Of a stretch of 64,000 bases of DNA, positions 1 through 13,177 are shown one piece after another; position 1 is the first letter of the stretch, and each line of letters opens with the position of its first letter. This DNA comes from Gymnorhina tibicen (Eukaryota > Chordata > Aves > Passeriformes > Artamidae). The translations under genes were made by a program, and so were the position numbers. The stretch spans positions 72,597-136,596 of the forward strand of contig VXAZ01005692.1 in the NCBI GenBank assembly GCA_013399875.1, given 5' to 3'. The notes under the pieces were generated by a model. That model ran no database searches. It worked only from the letters and a program-made list of their open reading frames with translations, and was not told the DNA's origin.

Positions 1-3000
1 ACTGACCCCCACCTGTCTGCACCTTCCTGTCAGGGAGTTATAGAGGGTGAGAAGGTCCCCCGAGCCTCATTAGGGTTATTCCCATTGTGAGGCTGGAGGG
101 TGCAGAAGTGTACCCTTGTCCTGGGCCACAACCTTCCACAAACCCTATCTGAGCAGCTCAAACACTGTCACAACTTTTTTTCTCCCAGTACTTCTGCAGG
201 GAAGCAGTCACACGTCCCTGCCAGCAGGACTGAGGTGCTCAGGCTGAAGCAGCTTTTCAGAAGCCCTCAGAGGGGCACAGGAACTCCTGTGCTCATATGC
301 CAAACATACGAGATTTATGTGTGGGGGTACTTGAGAAAGTCCCACACACAGCAGAGGGGCAGAGGCAGAGATGGCGAATGCTTGTCTGGTGATATATAAA
401 CACCTTTCAGCCTGGGTTTTTATGTCTAGGGGGCTTTTCCTGCCAGGATTGCTAGACTTTAATAAAAATGACTGAAGAAAATTATGAAAAGAAGCTTTAA
501 AAGTTGTAAATAACCTTTCACATGTAGGTTACCTTCTGCTATTGAAAGGGAAACCAACTTTACTCCTTTCACAAGTGTGTACAGACACACATGCTATTTA
601 GGAGAGAGGCAATAAGTGACTACTGTGCACCTTTTGATTTGGATTAAAAAAACAACCTGGAATTTCTTTTCCTTTAGTATTTAATATTCCTTCAGTATTT
701 TTCTTCTCAGAGTATTGCTCAGTGTTGCATGTAAAAAAGGCTGTAGTTTGTAGAGCTGTTATAGAAAACTAAACTATTTCTCTCATATTTAGAAAAAGCC
801 TGGTTTTCAAAACCCCAACTTCTTGCCAAGTCGGATCTGTAAATAACCCTTTAACTCAGTGCTGCGTCCTGAGACAGCTTCCTCTTCCATCCTCCTCCTG
901 ACTGCCCCACTGTGAACAAAATGGAATTATATTGATACAATTAATCTTTCATTAGTTAGTGGAGTGTCAAAACATGCTATTCCTGGCTTTCCCGAGGGCT
1001 CGTTTGTGGCTCAGCCATTCACTTGGATGTTTTCTGGCAGGGCTTGGCAAGGCTTGCTGGTGGGTGCAGCAGGCCCTGCCCTGTGAGAGTGGTTGTGCTG
1101 GAGCGCTGGGTCCCTGTACGCGTCCAGCACACATCTCCCAAGATCTCTGATTTTTCAGGAGTATTTCTTTATAACAAGAATGCAAATGCCTTTGGTTGTT
1201 GGGGACAGTCCAGCCAGTTTTCCTCCAACCAGGAAAAAAAATGCAGCACGACTTGGACACTTGTGGCAGTACTAACAGCAAAAGTATTTCCTGGGTCATT
1301 GTCCAATTTCTCATCCTTATTCCCTAGAACTGCTGCGAGCAATTTGAATTGTAAGTGGCAAGCTGGGGATTGCTGTGCTGCTTTGCCAGAGTTAATGTTA
1401 TGTTTCCATGTGTTTTCTTTCATAAATTCCAGCTCTGCCTCCCTTTGTTAGTGAGTGGAAGCAGCCCCTCCTACCACACACATGCTGCTCCTGCTGCCAT
1501 GAATTTGATGTTGTCCACAAATTGGAGAAAGTCTTGTAGTTTCAGGGGGTGTAATGAATTGTGTGTGTTCTGTGCAAGCCCGGGTGACAGAGCATGTGTT
1601 TCCCCCCACTGTGTGATGAGTTCATGGCGCAGATGACTGTGTGCTCCAGAATGGGGAATTTTCTCATCGTTATTTCTTTTGTCCTAGACATCTTCAGTTC
1701 TGTAAGAGCAACCCAGTCCCAGGATAAGGACAGCAGCAGGTGGTAGAATGCGGAAACCAGGCCCTCAGAAAGGTGAGCAGTGACGCTTGGCACAGCCAAT
1801 GGCCCTGCAGTGAGCTGGTGTGGCCTGGAGGGCCGAGTGCCTCAGGGGGCTGACACTGGGGTTGGGAGCTGAGGGGATGTGGCTGGAAGCCCAAAACAGA
1901 GTTGTGTGTTTCTCCATCAGTGCGCAGAGAGCAGTTCATCAATCCACCCCTGTGATGGGAAGAGGAGAGTCCCTTTTTGGGGCACCCCTGCAGCTCGTGG
2001 GGCACAGTGTCAGCAGCGAGGGTGCCCTGCAGAACCCACGGCACCATCTGGCAGAGCTCCCAGCATGAGGCAAACTGGCTGTGCTGGCACAGGCCTCCCC
2101 CCTCTAATGAGGCGTGAAAGCAGAGACCAGCCTACCTTGTGGAGAAGAAATCTGTCAGGAGATTACCACTGCCACCGAGTCCCTCGGCTCCTCACACAGC
2201 ACATGCTTCCTGGGTCCTGCATCCCCGACAAAAAGGGAGAAGCCGAGCAGGCTGCCTGCAGCTGAGCTGCTCTGGCTTCTTGTGCTTAACAAAAATATTG
2301 ATTTCCTTTAGTGCTGTGCCATGCATGTGCGTTGGACTGGAGTGATCTCATCACATGTGCTCCGGAGGAGGGGGGAAGGGAGAAGCGAGAGGATGGAGCA
2401 TCCTCCGCAGCTCTTTGTTCACATCTGCTCCACACTCCCGAGGTTTATTGCAGGAGATTTCTATGCTCGATTTCTCTCCTCCCTTTACTTTTTTTAAATG
2501 TCTCCTTTGCTTCTGTCGTGGTTCATCTTACAGCAGCATTATCCTCTTCCTAACACTGCTTGTCCTTTAATGAAGTGAAAATAAATGAAGGAAAGCAGGG
2601 AATGGGGAGACCCTGCTGCGAGGCAGCTGCAGGGCTTGGCAATAAAGGAGGCCGGTTGATTAGTCAGCAGCGTGGCCGAGGCCAGGGCTGGCTGGATTCA
2701 GCCTCACTCACAGCTTGTTCTCTGTGCTCCTGGAGCCTCCAGCCAGCCTGCCTCTGTGACCTGTGCTCAGAATGCCATGCCGTAGGTTGCAGAGGCAACA
2801 CCTGCACTGTGCACATGTGGGTTTCTGTCCTACTTACCTGCTTTTTTAATAATGCATTGAACTTTCACTGTTTCTTTATTTGTCTGCAGAAGTTCTTGTT
2901 TCTCTCTCTCTCTGCTGCTTTTGTATCCTGCTTAATGAGGATTTTTGCATGTTAAAGGTTAAGAACAAAATGTACCTTCACCTGCAGAGTATGGTGAGAG

Positions 3001-3295
3001 GCTCCTTTGAGTGCATGGATGCTGTTAGAGCTGTCCTGCAGCACTGAGGGGAGCCTTACCCACCCAGGGGGCTCTTTTGCTTTTGACTTAAATACTTCAT
3101 GTCCTTTATTCTTTCTTTCTTAGGGAGATGGCACAATACTCTGCTTCATGGTAATGCATTTATTAGGAAGGGTGTCCTTCAATCCTTTTCATTCCTTTAT
3201 GTCTCTCCAAGGAGGCTCTTTGTCTGGTCCATGTCTAGTGACGCTGTGGCCACACTCCATATGTCCCTCGTGTTCATTTAAGGGATGCTGATCTG

Positions 3296-3372
3296 GCATC
3301 CCTCTGTTGGGCTGGAGGCTGTTGGAGGCAGGGTGGGCATCCCCCACTTCTTGCTCTATCACTTTCCAGAGC
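3296..3372 (+). repeat. Local direct repeat, copy 1
   Basis: The segment running from a Gly/Leu-rich GGGCTGGAGGCTGTTGGAGG stretch to CACTTTCCAGAGC recurs about 450 bp downstream at roughly 85% identity by eye. It does not look like CR1 or the LTR seen elsewhere. Its origin is unknown. Confidence 0.7.
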
Positions 3373-3744
3373 AATAAAACCTACATACCATCCTGTCCAT
3401 TGTGCTGAAAAGAACATGTCAAGGAGAGAAGATTGCAAAAATAATTGTCCGAAAGCAATTCCAGACACATTAAGACACCCCAGGCCACTTTAGAAGCAGC
3501 TCTTAGCCTGCCTCTTCCAACTACTTGTCAGGAGATTTAAAAACTTTTCCTTTCACAAAGAACTGCTTTTCATGGGGGCAAGGCACGTTTTGTAGGACAC
3601 TACCAAGCTGTTGTCTACAATAGCCCTAAAAATGCTGTGTAAAATAAAGGAGCTGGAGTGCAGCAGCACTCCCAGGGTGCCCAGCCTGGTAGCAGCAGGT
3701 CGAGGAGCTGGCTCAGGGTGAGCTCTGCCATGGCACAGAGATCT

Positions 3745-3822
3745 TCCATCCCTCCTTTGGGTTGGAGGCTGCTGGAGGCAGGGATGAGCATTCCCCACTT
3801 CTTGCTCTGTCACTTTCCAAAG
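3745..3822 (+). repeat. Local direct repeat, copy 2
   Basis: This is the second copy of the segment at 3296, in the same orientation. It shares GGAGGCAGGG, CCCCACTTCTTGCTCT and TCACTTTCCA at matching spacing. The sequence between the copies is unrelated. Confidence 0.7.
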
Positions 3823-4456
3823 CTGACTTGAGAACTTTAATTTCTTTTGAGCTCTGAGACCCAAAGCTGTCATGAGCAAAGACAGCTCAAGTGAGCTGCT
3901 CTGCAGAGCTGGTGCTGCTTTGCTGTGCTCTCTTCCGAGCTGCAAGGGACACATGGAAACTTGGTGCTGTGCATGGAGAGAGCACTTGTGCAGATTTTCA
4001 GAGAAGTCCTCTCCCCGTTACCACAAAGGGTTGAGGCTGTTTGTGTGGAATAACCTGGAGTTGATACACAAGGAGCCATTCTGCACCGAACATTCACATG
4101 AGCCATTTTTAGTTGCTGTTATGTTTGTTCCTCTCAAGCCCTTCTTGTCATAGGTAAAATGATGGAGCTCTAGCAGTTTGCTGTTCCTTGTTATTGCTTG
4201 CCACTGAAGGAGACCAGTGGCTGGTGGAAACTAAGCAGGGACTGAGGTACAAATGTAGATACCTCCTGTTAGGTACTTGCATGAGCTGTGGGGAGGAAGG
4301 GAGCACACCCCAGACATAGAGGCGAGTCATCTGTGTTTCTGGAGTCATGACAGGGAGGTCACTCCTCTCCTCTGAAGTGCCTGTAAAGCAGATAGTGTTG
4401 AAGGGTGCATTATCTTGCTCCTTTCCCTGACACAAGTACTCTGTTTCTTGTCTCAG

Positions 4457-4525
4457 CCATAGACTGGAAAGATGGTAAAAAGCACAAGTACAGCCGCCCG
4501 TCAGAGTCTCCCTCCCAGTACCAAG
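4457..4525 (+). CDS. SCMH1: SCMH1 exon 1 of window (candidate alternative N-terminal exon)
   Basis: The acceptor is TGTCTCAG and the donor CAAG|GTAAG. The exon is 69 nt and begins and ends in phase 1. Its reading frame (IDWKDGKKHK, then SRPSESPSQYQ) joins exactly to the exon at 9931 to make ...SQYQ-G-HFTW. The text is basic and Ser/Pro-rich, with no domain. The symmetric phase means it can be skipped without a frame change, and the human N-terminus I recall (ending MGSPLG before HFTW) would be made by skipping it. It could instead be a chance open stretch between splice-like sites, but the good splice sites and exact phase argue for a real exon. Confidence 0.6.
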
Positions 4526-4697
4526 GTAAGAGAGCTCCCTTCTTCCTCCCTGCTTTTTTTCCCCCTTCTCCCTTTTGTGTTTTCCTAAGATTTTTTTTTG
4601 ACAAGTGCATGGTGCAGCAGTGAGGATTGGCGATCACCTGCAAGAAACTCTGAGCAGCTCATCACTGCCCAAAGCTTGGGCACATCCTTGTAGAGTT

Positions 4698-5069
4698 TGG
4701 GCTTGGAGAAGAGAAAGGTCTGAGGAGACCATAGAGCCCCTTCCAGTGCCTCAAGGGGCTCCAGGAGAGCTGAAGAGGGACTGTGGACAAGGGCCTGAAG
4801 TGACAGGACAAGGGGAATGGCATCACACTGCCAGAGGGCAGGGATAGATGGGATACTGAGAAGAAATTCTTCCCTGTGAGGGTGGGGAGGCCCTGGCACA
4901 GGGTGCCCAGGGAAGCCCTGGCTGCCCCATGATCCCTGGAAGTGTCCAAGGCCAGGTTGGACAGGGTTTGGAGCAGCCTGGGACAGTGGAAGGTGTCCCT
5001 GCCCATGGCAAGGGTGGAAAGGGATGGGCTTTAAGGCCCCTTCCAACCCAAACCATTCTGTGATTCTAC
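4698..5069 (+). mobile_element. CR1 LINE 3'-end fragment
   Basis: It contains the diagnostic CR1 3' sequence: CCAGTGCCTCAAGGGGCTCC, then the truncated tail with CCCTTCCAACCCAAACCATT and a degenerate ATTCTGTGATTCT terminus. It is 5'-truncated with no ORF left, as is usual for bird CR1 copies. Confidence 0.92.
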
Positions 5070-6111
5070 ACAATGAGGGGGTGAAACTGCAGCATCTTTC
5101 TGGCACAGAGCATTCTGTAATCCAGGCTGCAAGGATTTCTGGTCAAAGCTGCATTGGGACACCTCTGAGGAGAGCAGGACAGACCAGACAGACCCTGGTG
5201 TTTCAGAGTTGTTAGTTTTGACTCACACGTTCTCACAGTTTACTGAGCAGGACAGTGAGCAGTGGGGCTCATGTTACCGACTGTAGCTGTTACCCGTGGA
5301 GCACATGCAGCCGGATTGATGGCTGAGCAGAGTGCCTGGGACTGGGAGAGGTGGGACAGGCGGGAGCTGTGCCGTGCCCGTGGGAGAGCTGACTCCTCAG
5401 GAGGCCGTGTGCAGACACCAGGGACAGCCACTGTCACCTTGGATGTGCGAGCCCAGACGGTGCTCTGCTCATTTTCATACCGAGCTGGCTCAAACTGTGC
5501 TGCTTTCATGTGCTGCCTTGGTGCTCCTTAGCAGCCACACATATGGGCTGCAGACTTCAATGGGAAGCCTTGATCTGGGTAGGGCACGTTCTCCTTCACA
5601 GATGTGACCTGAAACGCACATGTATTGTTTCAGTTGGATTGATGACCCCTTGGGAGCCAAAATGCTAATGGAGCCCAAACCAGACTTCAGTTAAAGATAT
5701 AAACAGAAGCTCCATCTTCATTTAAATTCTGGGCAAAGGATCAATGTTAAATGCAACATGAAGAGAATCAAAACATGAGGGTGCAGAGCTGCATTGTTCA
5801 CAACTACTGCAGTTTGACCCCTTGGATGTGTGGATTGTTTTGTTTGGAGTAAATATTTTTGAAGGTTAAGACATCAGAGCCCAAATCTGACTCTCTGCCT
5901 GGAAATAATATCTGCCTTTGGCATGAGCACACCACAAGGAGCTTTCCCAAGGCAAGCACAAGTGACAGACAGTCATCCCAGTGGCATTTCCACAGCCGAG
6001 CCACAGGTTCCTAATCCTTGGCTTTTGTTTGGCTCACAGATGTAGTTGCAAACACAGGGTGTTCCTCGTTAAAGTGTCTTTCTTTCATTTCTTCCTGTGA
6101 AGATCCAGTGT

Positions 6112-6418
6112 GCTGGAGAGAGCTGGGGAGGGACTTGGGACAAGGGCCTGAAGAGCCACAAGCTTCCCACTGCCAGAGGGCAGGGTTAGATGGGATATTG
6201 GGAAGGAATTGTTCCCTGTGAGGGTGGGGAGGCCCTGGCACAGGGTGCCCAGAGCAGCTGTGGCTGCCCCATGATCCCTGGAAATGTCCAAGACCAAGTT
6301 GGACGGGGCTGGGAGCAGCCTGGGACAGTGGGAGGTGTCCCTGCCCATGGCAGAGGTGGCACTGGATGGGATTTAAGGTCCCTTCCAACCCAAACTATTT
6401 TATTACGTGGTTCTGTGT
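6112..6418 (+). mobile_element. CR1 LINE 3'-end fragment
   Basis: It shows the same tail order as the copy at 4698: TTCCCTGTGAGGGTGGGGAG, GGCACAGGGTGCCCAGAG, then TTCCAACCCAAAC. The terminal repeats have decayed. Confidence 0.92.
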
Positions 6419-7577
6419 ATGTTACCTGGAGGAACACGGTCCTCTCCAATGGACATCCTTCCAGTGGTGTCCTCTGCAAGGCAGGGGAAGGAACATTAAA
6501 GGGCAGGCAGAAACCAGGCTGATTTTAGCCTGGTAGGACAATTTGCATATTGTTCTGGAAACCAGCAGCAGTGGAGCAAGTATTGCTTTACGGGGCAAGA
6601 GAAAGTTTCATTCCCTACAGTCAGCTCTGGCCTTGGACACTCCTGCTCCATCACCGGTGAAAGGGATAGTTTAGGACTGGCTGAAGTTTTTTCATGAAGC
6701 AAAGTGATTCACTGACAAGTGGAGAAAAGCCATCAGTGTTTTTTGACCAACACTCTGGAAACAGGGTTACCTGCCCAGGCCAGATCAGAAACAAGAATCT
6801 TGCAGACTAAAATGTCCTGTCGCTCTAAGGTCAGGCATCCAATTTATTAATATGGATAAGCATATTGAGCGAATATAAAATACCAGGCCATTGGTCAGTG
6901 CTTAGAAGAAAGCCAAGCAAGATATTCTCCATTTTTCCCTCTGGCCTTATACCCTCCACGTCCAGTGCCTGTAGAATGGCATGAGCAGCACCCGGCACTT
7001 TGGCATCCTGGCTCTTTCTCAAGCACAGAGCTCAGGGCTTGTGCTCTGCTCCCCCATTAAAAAAGCCCCAATGCATCCTGCTTTTCTCTATTTCATTGGC
7101 AGCTATCCCTCAGTTGTAAAAAACCACCCTCAACTTCTGTGTTGTGCCATTTTCTTCTGATTCTGTCTGCAGTTCTTAGGTTGAAGCTGATTGTATGTGG
7201 TAAAGTTTAAGTGTGCTTTGAAATTCCTGCTTGAAAAATACTGTATCATGAGCTAAATACTATTACTGAGTTAATTTAAACTCATTCCCTCCATTCTGCA
7301 GGGTTTCCTCTCAGGGTTTTCTCAAGAGTGTGATGGTAGCTTCCAATTGCAGTCTGCAGCTTTTACCTTGGTTTGAGGCTAATCCTGAAAAAGAAATGCA
7401 GGTTCTACCTGTGCTTGCCCTGTCATCTATGTGTAAGGGGATGGCTGGTAGTGAACAGAGGGGGAGGGAGGGAAGGCTGAACACTGCTGTATCAGCTCTG
7501 TCTTTTCTTAGAAGTCTTTCTGCTGCTCCTGCTTTTCTTTACAAAATAATTCACCAAAACCTTTAGTCATAGGAATC

Positions 7578-7855
7578 AGAGAATCACAGAATATCCTGAG
7601 CTGAAGGGACCCCCAGGGATCATGGATCCAGCCCCTGGCCCTGCCCAGACACCCCAACACCCCCACCCTGGGCATCCCTGGCAGCGCTGCCCAAACGCTC
7701 CTGGAGCTCTGGCAGCCCCGGGGCCGTGCCCATTCCCTGGGGAGCCTGGGCAGTGCCCAGCACCCTCTGGGGGAAGAACCTTTCCCTGATCTCCAGCCTG
7801 AGCCTGCCCCAGCCCAGCTTCATGCTGTTCCCTCAGGTCCTAGAGAAGCTGCAGT
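7578..7855 (-). mobile_element. CR1 LINE fragment, antisense
   Basis: It starts with AGAATCACAGAATATCCTGA, the reverse complement of a CR1 3' terminus, and continues with CAGACACCCCAACACCCCCA. It belongs to the same subfamily as the copies at 12911 and 29702, which share GGTGCTGGGCACTGCCCAGG or its complement. Confidence 0.9.
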
Positions 7856-8136
7856 TCTAGTGCTGTGCTGTCTTCATATAGTGGTTGAATCCCAGCAGGC
7901 TCTAGAATTAATCTCAAATAAGTTCCATGTCCAAGCACTATTTTTGGAGGCCTGCAGCTGTCTCAGAAATTCCCTGCTCCCACTGGGGTTGTGCAGTGTG
8001 GATCTCGGCTGTGGGGTGAGCTGCTGCAGGGAGTAGGACGGCCTGGCTTGGTGTGGAGAGAGTGAAAAGTGGAAAGATTAAAACCATGACAACTTTTAAT
8101 AGTGAGGGATTGAAACCAGCTGAGGGAAGGGTTGGG

Positions 8137-8168
8137 TTTTTTTTTTTTTTTTGTTTTTTTTTTTTTTT
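8137..8168. repeat. Poly-T tract interrupted by one G
   Basis: Two homopolymer T runs are separated by a single G, and the second runs into TTAATAAAATTG. On the opposite strand this is a poly-A run. I see no clear source gene or target-site duplication, so simple slippage is as likely as a retrocopy tail. Confidence 0.85.
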
Positions 8169-9459
8169 AATAAAATTGTCAAGCACAGCTGATCCTGTTC
8201 AGGCTGCTGGCTCAGGGCCTGGGGCTGAGACTGGCACTGCTCACCTGGTACTGTCACCTGGGCATCCTCTGTGGTCCAGGGACAACAGCCTCTGAAGGGC
8301 CACCCCGGTCTGAGATGAGCCCAGATCAGCAACCAGGGTTAAGGGGTGGCATGCATAAGGCATTTCCAGGCCAGGAGTGCCTGGCTTTGCTTTGCCTGGG
8401 TGTTTACTCCACATCATTCATACAAAGAGTTTCATTGACAGAACCAAGATTAAAATCGTATCTTCAGGTAAAGCAAAAGAATTTTGGTTTTGTGAGAGCA
8501 TCATTGCAGTAACTCACTGAACTTCTTCATTCACCCAGTGTGAGACTGTGGCTGAAAGGAAAATATGTGCCAGTGGATGGAGCTGAGTGCTCTGGGGCAT
8601 GGAGAGTGCTGTCAGTCTGTAAACAGCGATATTCAGACAGTGTGGCAATGAAACTGTATTTTTTCTGTTCATTTTCCCTATTTTTAACAGTGTACTAGTC
8701 ATCTACATGGGAGGTGGTGAGAGAGCAGCGTTCCTTGTTTTTATTCGAAGCTTGTTGATTATTAAGGCTCCTCTGTGCACGAGGCACCACTGAAGCAATG
8801 TGTGCTGACCTTACTGCTTCAATTTTCAGAGGTGTGATGTGTGCTGCAGTAGCTAAAATGGCTCTTAATGTAGCTTTTGTTTTGAAAATAGACTGATTAA
8901 GAACTTGCCGTGACTCGGGGAAGCGGTGGCTGACTTTAATTGTGCTGCCACCAATGCTCTTGAAATGCCTTGAAAACAGTGGTCTCCTGGGAGCTGTTTG
9001 GATGAATACAAGTGAATGTCATGCTGGAAGGTTCCTCTCCCAGCTGCTCAGTTTAAATGGCAAAAGTCATGATTTGCTCGGATCACAAGAGCTTTTAATT
9101 CCTCATTTAATAACAGGTTTCCCTGGGTGGCATATTGTTTTTACCCTTCCTGCTGTATGTGAGGAAGGTGCAGGCAAGGATGAAATGCACTTCCCCTGGC
9201 AGCAGCACTCAGTGGAAGGGGACTTGGTATCAGGTGTGAGGTGCTGAGCTCAGTAAATCCCTGTTTGGAAAGTCCCTGCTCCCATCCTGCCCATCGTATG
9301 GACTCCATGACACTTCAGGAAGTTAATTGCTGACCTGTCCACTGATTGCTGGGGTTGGGCTGATCCCTGGCCGTGGGGTGGGCTGTTGATGTCCTGGACC
9401 AAGGGGACCGTACAGCCACCACAAAGCAGGTTCCTGTTCTAAATCCATGATTTACAATC

Positions 9460-9545
9460 ACGGGATCACAGAATGGCTTGAGTTGGAAATGACCTTAAAG
9501 ATAATCTTGTTCCAGCCCCCAAGCTGGGCTGCTTGTAGCCCACGG
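9460..9545 (-). mobile_element. Short CR1 LINE fragment, antisense
   Basis: GGGATCACAGAATGGCTTGA followed by GTTGGAAATGACCTTAAAGA is the reverse complement of a CR1 3' end. It breaks off after about 85 bp. Confidence 0.8.
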
Positions 9546-9930
9546 TGACTGTTCATAATCCCCAGACTGAGTGATGTGTTTAATGAATGGTTTTTAAGGG
9601 ACAGTTGTCTGGAAGACTCTGCAGATTCCCATCTGTGCTGGGTGTTTTCCATTAAGTTGTAGGTTGTTATCCTGACTCTGTGCAGCCCCTTCTCGGCAGC
9701 GCGGAGGCAGGAGGATGCCGAAGGCAGCGCTGTGCTTTGTTCTGCCTGTCAGTCGCAGTTGTAAATCTTCTGTGCTCACAAACATCAGAGGTTCTTGATG
9801 AAAACATGTTGCCTGTGAGCACCTCCTCTGTGAGAAGTGCAGAACTGCCAGCTGAGGGGTCTGGCCAGCTCTTTTGCTGAGAATTTTGCTCATCAGTTCC
9901 TATTTGAATCCTTTTGTTTTTACTTCTCAG

Positions 9931-10001
9931 GTCACTTCACCTGGGAGAAATACCTGAAAGAAACATGTGCCATCCCAGCTCCTGCCCATTGTTTCAAGCA
10001 G
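9931..10001 (+). CDS. SCMH1: SCMH1 exon 2: start of MBT repeat 1
   Basis: The acceptor is TTCTCAG and the donor CAG|GTAAGA. The 71-nt exon enters in phase 1 and leaves in phase 0. It encodes GHFTWEKYLKETC and then PAPAHCFKQ, the N-terminal arm of the first MBT repeat conserved in SCMH1 and SCML2. Downstream it joins the SYTPPANEF segment at 11191. Confidence 0.95.
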
Positions 10002-11478
<1,477 letters not shown>

Positions 11479-11689
11479 TAGGGGTTTGTATAGATGTGTG
11501 CTTGGGACAGAGGCCCAGGGCCTGCCCCTGCCTACTCCGGGATACACACAAGGTATTTAAACCACACCAGGTCTGTATTTCCACATAGACACTGTGACAC
11601 GGGCAGGGAGGTCCTTTAGAGTGTAAAGAGGTCTCTGCACCAAGGTGAGCTGCTTGCCCTGGTTGCAGCTCAAGCTCAGGATTGTGGCC

Positions 11690-11853
11690 CAGAGAAGCTG
11701 TGGCTGCCCCATCTCTGGAAGTGTCCAAGGCCAGGTTGGATGGGGCTTGGAGTAACCTGGGATAGGGGAGATAGTCCCAGCCCATGGCAGAGGGGCGAAA
11801 CTGGTTGATCTTTAAGGTCCCTTCCAACCCAACCTACCCTGTGACTCTAGGAT
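11690..11853 (+). mobile_element. CR1 LINE 3'-end fragment
   Basis: CCCAGAGAAGCTGTGGCTGC through TTCCAACCCAACCTACCCTG, ending in a degenerate TGTGACTCTAGG terminus. Confidence 0.9.
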
Positions 11854-12205
11854 TCAATACCAGCTTACCTGGACAGGAAACATAATGTCTGAAAAGGTTC
11901 ACAGTGATTAAAGTCCTCTCTCATGTGAAGGCACACTTGCAATAATTCGTACTTACTTACTTCATTTTTCTTGGCTACAACTTTATAAATAGCCTGGACA
12001 GTCTAACACTTCTTCCAGTCCTGTCTTCAGTTAAAAACACACCACTTTCCTTTTTCTTTGATGCTAGTCAAGTGACAAGCTGATTTGCTGATTCTTTCCT
12101 GATAATCAGCAAGATTAACCTCCTTTTGCATTCTGCTGCACTATAGTTTTAGTATCTTCATAAATCTTTCTCTCAATTAGCATATCGCCAAATAATATTT
12201 TAAAG

Positions 12206-12322
12206 ACCAGGTTGGACGGGGCTTGGAGCAACCTGGGACAGTGGAAAGTGGCCCTGCCCATGGCAGGGGGTGGGATGAGATGGGCTTTAAGGCCCCTTCC
12301 AACCCAAACCATTGAGTGATTC
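12206..12322 (+). mobile_element. CR1 LINE 3'-end fragment, short
   Basis: CCAGGTTGGACGGGGCTTGG through CCCTTCCAACCCAAACCATT. Only the last 117 bp or so of a CR1 remain. Confidence 0.9.
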
Positions 12323-12540
12323 TGCTGCCCATCTCTTCCAAAGCCCTGTCCTGGCTGCGGTGCCGGGCCCAGCCCGCGCGGGCCGTGGGTCCCTCCCGTG
12401 CCCTGGCGGGTGTGGCCAGCAGAGGGCACGAAGTGCAGGTAAAGCAGCCCTGGCTGTGCCGGGGCACAGGGACTAGCTCAGGGACGGGTCCGGGAGTGCT
12501 GCTCTGTGTGCCCGGCCCTGGCCTGTGTCGCCTACTTAAC

Positions 12541-12758
12541 CTAATGCCAGAGAAGAGGGCAGGGTTAGGTGAGATATTAGGAAAAAATTCTTCCCTGTGA
12601 GGGCAGTGAGGCCCTGGCACAGGGTGCCCAGAGAAGCTGTGGCTGCCCTTGGGTCCCTGGGAGTGTCCAAGGCCCAGCTGGAGAGGACTTGGAACAGCCC
12701 GGGATAGTAGAAGGTGTCCCTGCCCGTGGCAAGGGAGTGGAACTGAGTGATTTTGCAA
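12541..12758 (+). mobile_element. CR1 LINE fragment lacking its terminus
   Basis: It contains TTCTTCCCTGTGAGGGCAGT and GGCACAGGGTGCCCAGAGAA followed by the CR1 body. It breaks off before the TTCCAACCC tail. Confidence 0.88.
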
Positions 12759-12910
12759 CCAGCATCAAGACAGGCAAGAGTTAGTGCTGCAGTTGTCCTT
12801 CCTGCCTGCAGAGTGTGAGGGCCAAGAAAACCCAGCAAAGATGTTCTGTTTCCTGTAGTATTTTCCATGTGCACATACCTGCAGCTGCTCTTTCTTTACA
12901 TAGATAGTTC

Positions 12911-13177
12911 CAGTGACGGGAGCCAGGGAACGGCTGGAGCTGGGCCAGGGGAGGGTCAGGCTGGAGATGAGGGAAAGGTTCTTCCCCCAGAGGGTGCTGG
13001 GCACTGCCCAGGCTCCCCAGGGAATGGGCATGGCCCCGAGGCTGCCAGAGCTCCAGGAGCGTTTGGGCAGCGCTGCCAGGGATGCCCAGGGTGGGGGTGT
13101 TGGGGTGTCTGGGCAGGGCCAGTAGTTGGACTGGATGAACCTTGAGGGTCCCTTCCAGCCCAGGATATTTTATGATT
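12911..13177 (+). mobile_element. CR1 LINE fragment
   Basis: CAGGGGAGGGTCAGGCTGGA through TTGGACTGGATGAACCTTGA and a TTTTATGATTCA end. It is the same subfamily as the antisense copies at 7578 and 29702. Confidence 0.92.

Larger units (their letters stand above)
1..4456 (+). other. Probable SCMH1 5' intron, no exon seen
   Basis: No coding exon was recognised. The stretch is probably a 5' intron of SCMH1, or partly upstream sequence. It contains a locally duplicated segment of about 80 bp (3296-3372 and 3745-3822), listed separately. The open frames here are short, overlap on both strands and show no domain signature. Confidence 0.6.
4526..9930 (+). other. SCMH1 intron with CR1 fragments and a poly-T tract
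   Basis: No exon was recognised. It holds CR1 pieces at 4698-5069 and 6112-6418 (sense to SCMH1) and at 7578-7855 and 9460-9545 (antisense). It also holds a poly-T tract at 8137-8168. Confidence 0.7.

Noticed and set aside
12316..12600. GC-rich stretch with a 94-codon frame, possible CpG island or exon
   Set aside because: It lies between two CR1 fragments and its right part is CR1. No splice sites in phase with SCMH1 were seen.
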